Positions 25,477 through 34,762 of a DNA stretch of 64,000 bases are shown piece by piece (within the stretch, counting starts at the first letter, position 1; each line of letters opens with the position of its first letter). The notes under the pieces are model-generated. The model was not told where the DNA came from. It searched no databases and was given only the letters and a program-made list of their open reading frames with translations. Both the position numbers and the translations under genes were made by a program. This stretch comes from Clostridium_AT stratigraminis (GTDB lineage: Bacteria > Bacillota > Clostridia > Clostridiales > Clostridiaceae): contig NZ_JBJHZZ010000007.1 of the NCBI RefSeq assembly GCF_045310675.1, positions 1 to 64,000 of the forward strand. Direction: 5' to 3'.

Positions 25477-26862
25477 TTATTTTTTATTTTTTACTCTTTC
25501 AGAAGCCCATGAATCTTTAACTACTTTTACAACGTCATTCCAGGTTTTGGTGCCTTGGGCATATTCAAGTAATGCATCACCAAAGTAATTTTTGAAATCT
25601 TCACTTGGGAATGCTGCGAAAGTCCAAGCTACATTGGTCTTACCCTTAGCCATCCAAGCTAAAACTTCTTTAGCTAGTGGATCTGTCGGCTTTTCATTAT
25701 CTTTAAAGGTATTGAATGGAGCTATAAAGCCTAAGTCATTGGTTACAAACTTCTTACCGGCATCGCTTGAGAATAACCACTCAAGGAAAGCTATAGAAGC
25801 ATCCTGTTTATCCTTTGAAACCTTCTTATTGATTGCAAAGAAGTTTTCTGTTCCAACTGCTAAGCCCTGATTTTCTTCACCAGCTACTCCAGTGTATATA
25901 GGCATAAACTTGATATCAGATTCTTTTACAGTATTTCCGCTAACCTTGGAAATTTGCCCCCAAGCCCAGTTACCATTTTGAACCATAGCAACATTACCTA
26001 AAGCAAATTCAGCCATGGAATCATCAACGGATTTACTTCCTAATAGTTTTCTGTCAGTACTGGAGTTATTTAAGTATAAATCAAATATGTTTTTATAGTT
26101 ATTTGCATATTTGAATTCAATATTGTCTGCTGCAAGTCCAGCTAATACTGTATTGTCATATTTAGTATTGTCTTTGAATTCATAGAAGAAAGGAATGTCT
26201 GCAAGGTGTGTCTGCCATCTCCACTGTTCTCCAGCTTTTAGGGACGTGGATGCAAATACTCCCTTTATTCCTAAAGCAGCTTTATGCTTAGTCATATCTT
26301 CAACTACCTGCTTTAATAAATTATAGTTTGTTATTTCCGATGTTGATTTTATTGAAACTGTTTTATCAGAAAGTGCAAAATACTTCTGCATAATTGACTC
26401 GTTGTAAATAATTCCATAGCCTTCTACAACATAAGGAATACCATAAACTCCTTCTCCATCTTTTACAGCCAAACTCTTATCTGTAAGATAGCTGTAAAGC
26501 TTTGTATCCTTTAAATCCAGAGTATAGTCCTTCCAAGCCTGATATCCAACTGGTCCGTTGATTTGGAATATTGTTGGTGCATCTGACTTAGCTACTTCTG
26601 ACTTTAAAGTTGTTTCATAAGTACCTGCTGCAGCTGTGTTAATCTTTACCTTAACACCAGTTTCCTTTTCATACTCAGCAGCAATTTGATTATACTTGTC
26701 TGCAATTTCCGGTTTAAAGTTTAAGAAATAAATCTCCTTAGCTCCTGACGACTTGCTTCCATCACTGCTTGATGTTCCTGCTGTGGACTTGCTTCCACAT
26801 CCAGCTAATAAAGTTGTTCCCACTGCAACTGTCAGTACAATACTTAGAAGTTTTTTATTCAT
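25477..26862 (-). CDS. Sugar ABC transporter substrate-binding lipoprotein
   Basis: This 461-residue extracellular binding protein (family 1) has a signal and lipobox LLAGC with Cys at about 22, followed by a Ser/Gly linker. The mature part starts EIYFLNFKPEIADKYNQIAAEYEKETG, typical of multi-sugar binding proteins. WLFSSDAGKKFVTNDLGFIAP lies near the C-terminus. It is first in the operon, ahead of the two permeases, and preceded by a promoter overlapped by a palindromic operator. No glycosidase or regulator gene is adjacent to hint at the sugar. Confidence 0.9.
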   Translation of the reverse strand: MNKKLLSIVLTVAVGTTLLAGCGSKSTAGTSSSDGSKSSGAKEIYFLNFKPEIADKYNQIAAEYEKETGVKVKINTAAAGTYETTLKSEVAKSDAPTIFQINGPVGYQAWKDYTLDLKDTKLYSYLTDKSLAVKDGEGVYGIPYVVEGYGIIYNESIMQKYFALSDKTVSIKSTSEITNYNLLKQVVEDMTKHKAALGIKGVFASTSLKAGEQWRWQTHLADIPFFYEFKDNTKYDNTVLAGLAADNIEFKYANNYKNIFDLYLNNSSTDRKLLGSKSVDDSMAEFALGNVAMVQNGNWAWGQISKVSGNTVKESDIKFMPIYTGVAGEENQGLAVGTENFFAINKKVSKDKQDASIAFLEWLFSSDAGKKFVTNDLGFIAPFNTFKDNEKPTDPLAKEVLAWMAKGKTNVAWTFAAFPSEDFKNYFGDALLEYAQGTKTWNDVVKVVKDSWASERVKNKK

Positions 26863-26933
26863 ATAAATCCCCTCCCATTATAATTTTTAGGATTAACCTT
26901 GATGTTTTTGTAGCTGATTTCTTTTATGTATTT

Positions 26934-27001
26934 GGTATCGTTTTCGGTACCGTTTTCAATAACCATAAACTAATAATAACATGTTGTGCAAGCGTTTGCA
27001 A
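26934..27001 (-). promoter_or_regulatory. Promoter of the sugar ABC operon with LacI/CcpA-like operator and 12-bp repeats
   Basis: On the minus strand TTGCAA (27001-26996), 17 bases, TATTAT (26978-26973) form a promoter. TGCAAGCGTTTGCA at 26987-27000 is a near-perfect palindrome overlapping the -35 and is two mismatches from the cre consensus. Downstream, two adjacent 12-bp direct repeats GGTATCGTTTTC and GGTACCGTTTTC lie at 26934-26957. A LacI-family regulator such as CcpA is likely. The rest of 26863-27323 shows no gene. Confidence 0.6.
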
Positions 27002-27323
27002 TACATATCATACACATTTTCCAAAATTTTAATAATATTAAGTTCCTTTGATATTGCACTTACATTTTCACTTCTGTTATTAAAGCTTCTGCTTATCTCT
27101 ATAAGCTGAAATGAACAATAAAAATCACATCCAGTTCCCTTTGAAGTTTCATCCTTTTACACTCTCCCCTGTTATATTAATGATTTTATATATTACAATA
27201 TATTTTCATTTTAAATTTAGCATATTTCTGCATAAATTTTTAATCAGCTACATTACTTTTATACTTAATAAATATAATTTATGATAAAAAATAAAAGTAA
27301 TATCATTGAAGGGAGAGAATATA

Positions 27324-27824
27324 ATGTCAGTTAATTTTACCCAAAAGCTTGAAGAAGCCATGAATTATTTACATAAGCAAGGAGCCTTCCTTACTGTAAA
27401 AAGTGGAAATAAAACTAATACTATGACTATAAGTTGGGGAAATATTGGTTTTGAATGGAATAAACCTATTTTTACTGTATTGGTTAGAAAATCAAGATAT
27501 ACTTATGAGCTTATAGAGAACTCTAATGAATTTACGGTTAGTATTCCACTAAATAACGATTTAAAAAAGGCTCTTGGATTTTATGGTTCTAAATCAGGAA
27601 GAGATATGAATAAATATGAAGAGTGCCCATTAACTCTAGAACCAGGAAAATCTGTTTCAACACCTGTAATTGGAGAATGCGAACTCCATTATGAATGTAA
27701 AATAGTTTATAAACAAAAAATGGATGCTAATTTGCTTTCTGAAGAAATAAAAAATAGCAGCTACAAGGATGACGACTACCACACTATTTATTACGGGGAA
27801 ATTGTAAACTGTTATATAAAATAA
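27324..27824 (+). CDS. Flavin reductase family (FMN-binding split barrel) protein
   Basis: This 166-residue protein fits the flavoredoxin/flavin-reductase-like split barrel. The visible signs are GAFLTVKSGNKTNTMTISWGNIGFEWNKPIFTV, with the NTMT-SWG flavin loop, then VRKSRYTYELIENSNEFTVSIPL and CPLTLEPGKSVSTPVIGECELHYEC. The partner electron donor cannot be named. The ATG at 27324 is chosen because GGGAGAG precedes it. It stands alone, with its own terminator, between the sugar ABC operon and the gerA operon. Confidence 0.85.
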   Translation: MSVNFTQKLEEAMNYLHKQGAFLTVKSGNKTNTMTISWGNIGFEWNKPIFTVLVRKSRYTYELIENSNEFTVSIPLNNDLKKALGFYGSKSGRDMNKYEECPLTLEPGKSVSTPVIGECELHYECKIVYKQKMDANLLSEEIKNSSYKDDDYHTIYYGEIVNCYIK

Positions 27825-27849
27825 GAAAATATGTGACACTAATATATTA

Positions 27850-27878
27850 AAAGGTTTTGCTTCTGCAAAACCTTTTTT
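27850..27878 (+). terminator. Terminator after the flavin reductase gene
   Basis: AAAGGTTTTGC (27850-27860) pairs with GCAAAACCTTT (27865-27875) around TTCT, then a T-run. Confidence 0.9.
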
Positions 27879-27967
27879 CTTTTATACAAACTGCATTGAA
27901 GTATAAATTTGGTCAAAAAGTATAAACCTAATTTATACACTTACGTTCACATATTGAGGTGAGGATT

Positions 27968-29425
27968 GTGACTTTAATAAATACTAATATTGAAGATGTA
28001 ATAAATATTTTAAAAAATAAATTTGAAGATTGCCCTGACATTATCCTAAGACAGGTGTTTCTAAATAATGGCATGAAAGGCTATTTTATTTTTATTTCAG
28101 GTCTTATTGACTTAGATCTATTTCAGCGTGATTTTTTTAAATACTTAATGTCACTTACCTATGATAATTTAAAAAGCGAAAAATTTATTAAATCAATTCC
28201 TATAGCAAAATTATCAATTATATATTATACAAACTCAATATTAAGTGATGTTACTCAAGGTAAAGCAGTATTCATAGCTCAAGGATTAAATTTTGCAATT
28301 TCTTCTGATCTTGCAAAATTTGAAAAAAGAGAAATAAGCGAACCTGAATCAGAGAAAAATGTAAGAGGATCACATGAAGGTTTTGTAGAATGTGCCAATA
28401 CCAATATATCCATATTAAGGAGAAAGATTCGCAATAATGATCTTAAATTTAAGCTACTACGATTGGGAACTTCAACAAATCAAGATGTTTATATTTCGTA
28501 TATTAATAAAATTGCCAATCCAGAAATATTAAAGGAATTAGAAGATAGAATTAGCAAGGTCAATTATGATGGATTATTAGGAAGCGGATACTTGGAACAA
28601 ATGATTTCAGACTCACCAAACTCTCCATTCCCTCAATTTGTGGCAACTGAAAGGCCTGATAAAATAGTTTCTATGCTGTTAGAAGGACGTTATGCTGTTA
28701 TTGTTGATGGGACTCCTGTAGTCATTGCCGCACCTGTAAGTTTTTTTTCCTTTTTTCAATCTCAAGATGATTTTAATGGTCATTGGATACTTGGTACCTT
28801 TCTTGGAATTATAAGGCTAATTGCTCTTTTAGTTGCATTATTATTACCTGCAATATATATAGCTGTAACTTACTTTCATTACTATATGGTACCATTAAAA
28901 CTTTTAATTCCTTTAGCTGAGTCAAGAGGAAAAGTTCCTTTTCCACCCTATCTTGAAGCAGTTATTATGGAAACAACCATAGAATTATTACGAGAAGCCT
29001 CTGTTAGACTTCCTACTTACATAGGAACTTCTATAGGTATTATTGGTGGTATTGTTATAGGCCAGGCTGCAGTTCAAGCTGGGATAGTTAGTGTTTTAAT
29101 GATAATTGTAGTGTCAATAACTGCCATAGCGTCCTATGTAACACCATTAAATGATATGGGCTTTGCTATTAGGTTTTATAGATTTATGGTTATGCTAGTA
29201 TCTGCAGTATTTGGAGCTGTAGGTATATTAGTATGTATAATTTTTTTAATGGCTCATCTTATATCCTTAGAAACCCTTGGCCAGCCTTACTTTCAACCAA
29301 TAGCCCCTTTAGTGCCTATGGATTTTAAAAATGTCTTTATTAGAGCACCATTTAAATTTTTAAAGAAAAGGCCAAGTATTGCTAAGCCTTTAAATGAGAA
29401 AAGAGGATTTGATGATGACAAATAA
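27968..29425 (+). CDS. Spore germinant receptor A subunit (GerA/GerKA family)
   Basis: This 485-residue spore inner-membrane protein has a soluble N-terminal domain (about 1-260) and a membrane domain with helices near RLIALLVALLLPAIYIAVT, YIGTSIGIIGGIVIGQAAVQAG and ASYVTPLNDMGFAIRFYRF. GRYAVIVDGTPVVIAAPVSF is a family hallmark. The GTG at 27968 is preferred because GAGGTGAG lies six bases upstream; an in-frame GTG at 27959 is inside that ribosome site. It is the first of three overlapping genes and should be expressed in the forespore. The germinant is unknown. Confidence 0.93.
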   Translation: MTLINTNIEDVINILKNKFEDCPDIILRQVFLNNGMKGYFIFISGLIDLDLFQRDFFKYLMSLTYDNLKSEKFIKSIPIAKLSIIYYTNSILSDVTQGKAVFIAQGLNFAISSDLAKFEKREISEPESEKNVRGSHEGFVECANTNISILRRKIRNNDLKFKLLRLGTSTNQDVYISYINKIANPEILKELEDRISKVNYDGLLGSGYLEQMISDSPNSPFPQFVATERPDKIVSMLLEGRYAVIVDGTPVVIAAPVSFFSFFQSQDDFNGHWILGTFLGIIRLIALLVALLLPAIYIAVTYFHYYMVPLKLLIPLAESRGKVPFPPYLEAVIMETTIELLREASVRLPTYIGTSIGIIGGIVIGQAAVQAGIVSVLMIIVVSITAIASYVTPLNDMGFAIRFYRFMVMLVSAVFGAVGILVCIIFLMAHLISLETLGQPYFQPIAPLVPMDFKNVFIRAPFKFLKKRPSIAKPLNEKRGFDDDK

Positions 29426-30518
29426 TAAAAAGCATTTAATTTCTTCAATGCAAATGATGTGTTTTCTTATTTCATCACAAATAGGCTTTGGTATTATTAC
29501 CCTGCCAACTACTTTAGCTAATAAGATAGGTCACGATGGTTGGATATCAGTTTTTTTGTCAGGAATAATATCTATCATATGTACTTTTTTAATTTGTAGA
29601 TTTTTAAAAAGATATTCTGATAAATCTATTTTTCAAATTAATATACTTCTTTACGGAAAATATATAGGTATGCTTATTAATTTTAGTTTATTTTTATATT
29701 TTGTTTTTACATGCATTGTAATCTTTCGATTATATAGCGAATTAATTAAAATAACAGTTCTACCCTTAACTCCTTTGACTGTGTTATCGCTGTTTACATC
29801 TATACCAACAATTTATTTATGCTTTAAAGGATTAAATCCAATAGCTAAATTTACTATTACCTTATTACCAGTTTATATAATAACCATTATATTTTTTTTG
29901 GTTCTAACCAAAAATGGCAGATTAACTTTTATTATGCCTGTTGGTCAAGCTGGCACAAAAGGAATTATAAGCGGAATGATGTTATCTGGTTTTAGTTTTT
30001 TAGGTATCGAGCTTTTACCTGTTATTTATCCATATGTAACAGACAAACAAAACTTTACCAAATTTTCCATTTCGGCCAATATTTTTACTACTTTATTTTC
30101 AACCTTAATAGTATTTATTACAAATATATATGTTGGCGAGTGGAAATTAAAGCTTTTAGCATTTCCACTATTCAATGTAATAACATCAATGAGAATACCC
30201 ATAATTGAAAGATTGGATTTGCTTTTTATCATGCTTTGGTATCCTGTAATGGGCTCCTCTATTAGAAATTATTTTTTTTGCTCATACCACTTTTTAGACA
30301 TACTACTAGCCATTAATAATAAAAAATATCCTATTCTTTTACTAACCATTATAATTATCCTGCTTGGCAATATGCCTAAGGATTTAGTAGACATATACAG
30401 TTTTACAGATATTATAGGAGTAACGGGTTTACTTGTAATTAGTCTATTACTATTTTCTTTTGGATTTTCCTTTATAAACAAAAGGGGGGTTAAAATTGAA
30501 AAGAATAAAAGTAACTAA
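29412..30518 (+). CDS. Spore germinant receptor B subunit (GerB/GerKB family)
   Basis: This integral membrane protein of about 368 residues is of the amino-acid-permease-like spore germination family. QMMCFLISSQIGFGIITLPTTLANKIGHDGWIS is the typical opening, and about ten hydrophobic segments follow. It overlaps the end of the A-subunit gene by 14 bases; AGAGG precedes the paired ATGs at 29412 and 29415. It probably forms the ligand-binding channel of the receptor. The C-subunit gene overlaps its 3-prime end. Confidence 0.92.
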   Translation: MMTNNKKHLISSMQMMCFLISSQIGFGIITLPTTLANKIGHDGWISVFLSGIISIICTFLICRFLKRYSDKSIFQINILLYGKYIGMLINFSLFLYFVFTCIVIFRLYSELIKITVLPLTPLTVLSLFTSIPTIYLCFKGLNPIAKFTITLLPVYIITIIFFLVLTKNGRLTFIMPVGQAGTKGIISGMMLSGFSFLGIELLPVIYPYVTDKQNFTKFSISANIFTTLFSTLIVFITNIYVGEWKLKLLAFPLFNVITSMRIPIIERLDLLFIMLWYPVMGSSIRNYFFCSYHFLDILLAINNKKYPILLLTIIIILLGNMPKDLVDIYSFTDIIGVTGLLVISLLLFSFGFSFINKRGVKIEKNKSN

Positions 30519-31626
30519 GTTTCTGTGTTTAATTATAATACCTGTAATAATTTTAACAGGATGCTGGGATCAAAAAATATACGAGGATATAGGTTTTATA
30601 TTGCAGCTTGGTCTGGAAAGTTCTAAAGATGGAATGCTTCTTATTTCCTATACTACTCCTGTAGCTGATCCTAAGAAATATGAACAAGTAGAATTTATTT
30701 ACGGAAATGCAGGAACCCTTAGAGAATTTAGATCTAAAGCTAGAAATATATCCTCTAAATTTTTAGAAGCAGGAAAAATACAACAGATTGTTATTTCTCA
30801 AGAATTAGCCGAAAAGGGGATAATAAACCTTCTCGAAGTATCTGAGCGAGATTCCTCCAATCCAACAATTGCATATATAGTAATAAGTGAAAGTAGCCCA
30901 AAAGACTTATTCGATTTTTCTCAGAAACTAGGCGACAAGCCTCTGCCCTCATTCTATCTAAAGCAGCTTATTGATAATAATTCTAGATCAGGTTTCTGCC
31001 CGCAAACTTCGGTTTCCGAATTTACTTGCTTCAGCTTTGCAGAAGGCATAGACTCAATTGTACCATTAGTTAAGGCTGAAAATAAGGAAACAAAAGGCAT
31101 TCGTGTTATGGGATGTGCTTTATTTAATTACGATAAAATGGTAGGAAAACTTAATCAAAAGGATACATCCTTACTACTTGCAATGAAAGGAAAGGTAAAG
31201 TCAAGTGAATATAATTTTACAAGCTTAGGCCCTCCCGAAAAGGACATTTCAGGTAAAACAGGTACTGCAATGTTTTTATATAAACCTAAACAGAAAATTA
31301 AGGTAAGTATAAAAGACAATATTCCAATAATTAATATAAGTTTAAAACTAGATGGAATTTATGAAGAGCACCAATGGGATCATATTGATAAGAAGGCTGT
31401 ACAAGTAAAATACGAGAAACTTATGTCACAGGAAATTAAAAGCGAGTGCTTAAAGTTACTACAATATACTCAAGAGGTTGGCAGTGATCCTATTGGTATT
31501 GGTGATATAATACGAGCTAAATATAATACCTACTGGTCAAATAATAATTGGAAGGATTTTTATTCTAAAGCAGTTTTTAATATTGATGTTGCTGTAAATA
31601 TTATAAGATATGGAACTATAAAATAA
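30496..31626 (+). CDS. Spore germinant receptor C subunit lipoprotein (GerC family)
   Basis: This 376-residue lipoprotein has a signal with lipobox ILTGCWDQ (Cys at about 23); the CWD after the lipobox is the Ger(x)C hallmark. IYGNAGTLREFRSKARNISS and KAVFNIDVAVNIIRYGTIK at the end also fit. It starts with TTG at 30496, well spaced after AAAGGGGGG, and overlaps the B-subunit gene by 23 bases. It completes a three-subunit receptor. No D subunit is seen. Confidence 0.93.
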   Translation: MKRIKVTKFLCLIIIPVIILTGCWDQKIYEDIGFILQLGLESSKDGMLLISYTTPVADPKKYEQVEFIYGNAGTLREFRSKARNISSKFLEAGKIQQIVISQELAEKGIINLLEVSERDSSNPTIAYIVISESSPKDLFDFSQKLGDKPLPSFYLKQLIDNNSRSGFCPQTSVSEFTCFSFAEGIDSIVPLVKAENKETKGIRVMGCALFNYDKMVGKLNQKDTSLLLAMKGKVKSSEYNFTSLGPPEKDISGKTGTAMFLYKPKQKIKVSIKDNIPIINISLKLDGIYEEHQWDHIDKKAVQVKYEKLMSQEIKSECLKLLQYTQEVGSDPIGIGDIIRAKYNTYWSNNNWKDFYSKAVFNIDVAVNIIRYGTIK

Positions 31627-31627
31627 T

Positions 31628-31662
31628 AAAAAAAGTGGAATGTGGTCTACATATTACATTCC
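31628..31662 (-). terminator. Terminator of the diguanylate cyclase gene
   Basis: On the minus strand GGAATGT (31662-31656) pairs with ACATTCC (31643-31637) and a run of T follows after AC. The stem may also mark the end of gerC on the other strand, but without a T-run there. Confidence 0.6.
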
Positions 31663-31761
31663 TCATCTATTATAGGGAAACAAGTTCAAATATTAGCAAG
31701 TTAAGTTTCATCTTTGTTTCCCAATAATACTATCCTTAATCATAATTTAACTCTCGGTTAA

Positions 31762-32886
31762 CTAAACTGCAGCTGATCTGTTGATTTTTTCAGTCTTATC
31801 TAGATACATTTCCTTATCTGCTATGCCGAATATATCATCAGAATTCAAATTAGAATCAGCTTCAATGCTACAAATACCATAACTAAAGCCAAGGGGGATA
31901 TTTTCAATTTTTTCCTTTATTGCAACCTTCCTAATACATTCCATTCTTTCAATTGCATTAGCTTTATCACAATTTACAAATAAAATAACAAACTCGTCAC
32001 CTGACATTCTTGCATATATATCAGTTTTTCTTATATTTTCTCTTAATACATTTGCAAACAGCTTCAAAGCCCTATCTCCCACATTATGTCCATAGTTATC
32101 ATTAATAACTTTGAAATTATCCAAATCAATAAGCACCAAGCAGCCCTCAGTTTTATATCTCATTATTTTTAAGCATTCATTTGTTAAAAACTGTTTGAAA
32201 AGTCTCCTATTATAAAGCCCAGTAAGTTCATCAAAGTTTGCCATATACTTAAGTTTGCTTTGAATAAAAGAATTCTTAAGAGCTAACTGAAGTTCATTTT
32301 TAATATAATTCATAAGTTTCAAATCCTCATTGGTAAAGGTCTTTCCAGCTAAAGTACTATCTACACTCATCATACCTATTAGTTTCTCATCTATATAAAT
32401 TGGAGAGGTTAATGTACAGCTTATATCTAAGGCTTCTAAACTTTTGAGATTTCTTACATTCTCCTCTTTCATTACATCTTCGTCAAATCTATTTGGATTT
32501 TTAATTATAGCAGTCTCACAAAAGTTATTAATACTATATAAATAAGCCTCTTCCTTTTTTAAAGTCATCTTCTTTAATTCCTCTGAAAATCCTCTAACAG
32601 TCTTAAAATGAAATAAGCTATCTTCTTCAATTAATAAAATACTTCCTTTTGAAGCACCTGGTACAAGTTCTATGGCTGTATCTAAAATAAGACTATAAAC
32701 TTCATTTTCTGAAGTAGTTTTAATAATTTTTTCTGCAACTTCAAATAATATATTTTTTACTTTGTCAGTGTATTCCATTCTGCTTCTTATTTTTTTTAGT
32801 TCTAAAAATTGTAAAATAACTAAAATGACCACAACACCTGTTATAGAAATTAAAATATAAATTAAGCTTCCTTCCATTAAGTTCAA
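31762..32886 (-). CDS. Membrane-anchored GAF-GGDEF diguanylate cyclase
   Basis: This 374-residue protein has one N-terminal membrane helix (about 7-27), a GAF domain (about 45-200) and a GGDEF domain (about 210-370). The active-site loop is ARMSGDEFVILF, where SGDEF replaces GGDEF, a common active variant. RKTD sits five residues before it and fits the RxxD inhibitory site for cyclic di-GMP. FDELTGLYNRR marks the start of the catalytic domain. It is monocistronic and convergent with gerC. It should make cyclic di-GMP in response to a GAF ligand that is unknown. Confidence 0.92.
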   Translation of the reverse strand: MNLMEGSLIYILISITGVVVILVILQFLELKKIRSRMEYTDKVKNILFEVAEKIIKTTSENEVYSLILDTAIELVPGASKGSILLIEEDSLFHFKTVRGFSEELKKMTLKKEEAYLYSINNFCETAIIKNPNRFDEDVMKEENVRNLKSLEALDISCTLTSPIYIDEKLIGMMSVDSTLAGKTFTNEDLKLMNYIKNELQLALKNSFIQSKLKYMANFDELTGLYNRRLFKQFLTNECLKIMRYKTEGCLVLIDLDNFKVINDNYGHNVGDRALKLFANVLRENIRKTDIYARMSGDEFVILFVNCDKANAIERMECIRKVAIKEKIENIPLGFSYGICSIEADSNLNSDDIFGIADKEMYLDKTEKINRSAAV

Positions 32887-33055
32887 CTCCTAATCCTAAT
32901 AATTTAATAATAAAATAAATTATTTTAATGCTGGCCATTTTTTATATATCTACTGAAAATTATAATTCTAAATCTAATGGTTTACAATCATTTTCGAAGC
33001 TTTAAATTGTAATGGTATTAATACTCTAATAAATATTTTAATTATAATGTATAAC

Positions 33056-33094
33056 ATATCATTATCACTATTGATAATGATATCAATAGTGATA
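33056..33094. promoter_or_regulatory. Two overlapping perfect inverted repeats upstream of degV-padR
   Basis: TATCACTATTGATA (33063-33076) is repeated exactly inverted at 33081-33094 with a 4-base gap. ATATCATTATCA (33056-33067) is repeated inverted at 33072-33083, also with a 4-base gap. The arms interlock, so only one can form at a time as a hairpin. They lie 41 bases before the degV start and may be operators for the PadR regulator encoded downstream. Confidence 0.6.
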
Positions 33095-33134
33095 TATAAT
33101 AATACTAATAATTTATATGGAGGTTGTAAATATT

Positions 33135-33980
33135 TTGAGTAAAATAGCTTTGATTTCTGATAGTTCCTGTGATTTAACAGTAGAGTTAATAAATAAATAC
33201 AATGTAAAAATAATGCCTTTAAGAATTATTTATAAGGAGAAAGAGTATATAGACCGGGTTAATATTACTCCTAAAGAGGTGTATGACTACCTAAATATAG
33301 AAATCCCAACTACCTCAATGCCTTCAATTCAAGATATGGAAAACATTTATAGCACACTTGAAATGGAAGACTTTACTCATGTTATTGCTATAACAATTTC
33401 TTCAGGCTTATCTGGGACCTTTAATGCAGTTAAGCTTGTAAGTGAGAATCATCCAAATTTAATAACCTGTTTATTTGATTCCAAAACCCTTTCTGCTGGA
33501 TTGGGTGCAATAGTTGAGGAATGCGGTAATCTTATAAATGAAGGTAAAAGTTTTGAAGAGATAGTAGATGAGCTCCCCTCTATTAAAAGTCGCATTTCGG
33601 TATACTATGTGGTAGAAACCCTAGAATATTTAAAAAAAGGCGGCAGAATAGGTAAAGTGTCTGCTACTATTGGAGAATTTCTTCATATAAAGCCAATAAT
33701 ATCAGTTGATGAGGAGGGTAAATATTTTACTTATGCAAAAGTAAGGGGAAGAAAGCAGTCTATAAATAAATTAATAGATATTGCTAAAGAGACAATTAAA
33801 ACTACCAAAGCAAAGCTTTTTGTTCTGCAAGGAGGTGCCCTAGAGGAAGGTAAAAAGCTTTATGATTCCTTCTTAGGCGAAGCCAATTTAACTGCTCTTC
33901 ATTTTGGAGATATAAGTCCTGCCTTAGGTGTTCATACTGGCCCAGGCCTTTTAGGAGTGGTTGTAGTAAGGGATGTGTAA
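33135..33980 (+). CDS. DegV family fatty-acid-binding protein (second copy)
   Basis: This 281-residue DegV protein starts SKIALISDSSCDLTVELI and carries ISSGLSGTFNAVKL, VETLEYLKKGGRIGK and HTGPGLLGVVVV, matching the DegV fold with a bound fatty acid. It is a distant paralogue of the copy at 3689. A TTG at 33135 following GGAGG is chosen as start; the ATG at 33117 contains that ribosome site. A PadR regulator gene starts three bases after its stop, so the pair is probably regulated together. Confidence 0.87.
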   Translation: MSKIALISDSSCDLTVELINKYNVKIMPLRIIYKEKEYIDRVNITPKEVYDYLNIEIPTTSMPSIQDMENIYSTLEMEDFTHVIAITISSGLSGTFNAVKLVSENHPNLITCLFDSKTLSAGLGAIVEECGNLINEGKSFEEIVDELPSIKSRISVYYVVETLEYLKKGGRIGKVSATIGEFLHIKPIISVDEEGKYFTYAKVRGRKQSINKLIDIAKETIKTTKAKLFVLQGGALEEGKKLYDSFLGEANLTALHFGDISPALGVHTGPGLLGVVVVRDV

Positions 33981-33983
33981 TAG

Positions 33984-34421
33984 TTGGATAGAGATATAAA
34001 AGCTGAAGAAAAGCGGCTTTATGAGGAATATAAGCAAAAACTAAATGAGCTTAAAAGGATTAAAAACGAGAAAGAGGCTGTTGGTCAAGTTTTTACAAAG
34101 GGCCTTCTTCCTTTATATGTTCTCTATATTCTAAGCTTAGGTCCCACAAATGGTAATGATATATCACATAAAATCGGAGAAAATACCAACGGCAACTGGA
34201 TTCCTAGTACTGGAGGCATATATCCCCTATTGAAAAAATTTGAAAAAAATAATCTTGTTATTGGTAAGTGGGATGATGAAAAAAAGAAAATACAAAAAAT
34301 ATACACCTTAACGGAAGAAGGAATTAAAGAATTTGAAAGTAAGAAAACACTTTTGAAGGAAAAAATTGAAGAAGCACTAGAGGTTTTTAAAATTATTTAT
34401 AATGACTTATATAATAAATAA
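33984..34421 (+). CDS. PadR family transcriptional regulator
   Basis: This 145-residue regulator has an unusual charged N-terminal helix (about 1-32, AEEKRLYEEYKQKLNELKRI) before the PadR winged helix. The helix-turn-helix covers LLPLYVLYILSLGPTNGNDISHKI, and NWIPSTGGIYPLLKKFEKNNLV is the conserved GxxYPxLxxLE-type segment. The C-terminal helix would dimerise. The start is a TTG at 33984 with only a weak ribosome site, which suggests coupling to degV. It may bind the palindromes upstream of degV. Confidence 0.85.
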   Translation: MDRDIKAEEKRLYEEYKQKLNELKRIKNEKEAVGQVFTKGLLPLYVLYILSLGPTNGNDISHKIGENTNGNWIPSTGGIYPLLKKFEKNNLVIGKWDDEKKKIQKIYTLTEEGIKEFESKKTLLKEKIEEALEVFKIIYNDLYNK

Positions 34422-34606
34422 CCCGATGTTTCTCTAACTTTTATATTACAAATTAATTTTTTTCAAATAGCCCTCAAAGTATTACTAACTTTTAATTTAA
34501 TTGAATAATTAAAAGACAATAGTCAAAAATAATTATGATTACTATATTAAATATATAAACCTTTTTAATATTTAATATAGTTTATATTAAATTAGGAGCT
34601 GATGAA

Positions 34607-34762
34607 ATGGCTACAGGAAAAAGCAAAAAAGGTATTGTAGGAAAGGTACCTATGGCAAACAAGAGAAAAGGACCAGTTGGTGAAGGAATAGATATAATGG
34701 ATAATAGCCTAACTAATGCTCATGACATCGATAAAACTATTAAGAATAGGAAAGAACGCTAA
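34607..34762 (+). CDS. Small basic protein of unknown function (51 aa)
   Basis: ATG at 34607 follows TTAGGAG at a good distance and opens 51 codons. The product starts MATGKSKKGIVGKVPMANKR and is very basic in the first half (KSKK, NKRKG), while the second half (GIDIMDNSLTNAHDIDK) is polar. It has no membrane segment or signal. Its stop overlaps the start of the next tiny ORF by one base (TAATG), which favours both being translated. I do not recognise the family. The basic start could bind nucleic acid. Confidence 0.6.
   Translation: MATGKSKKGIVGKVPMANKRKGPVGEGIDIMDNSLTNAHDIDKTIKNRKER

Noticed and set aside
33056..33094. Fur box
   Set aside because: ATTATCA and TGATAAT are present but point outward with a 4-base gap; the Fur box needs TGATAAT then ATTATCA with one base between.
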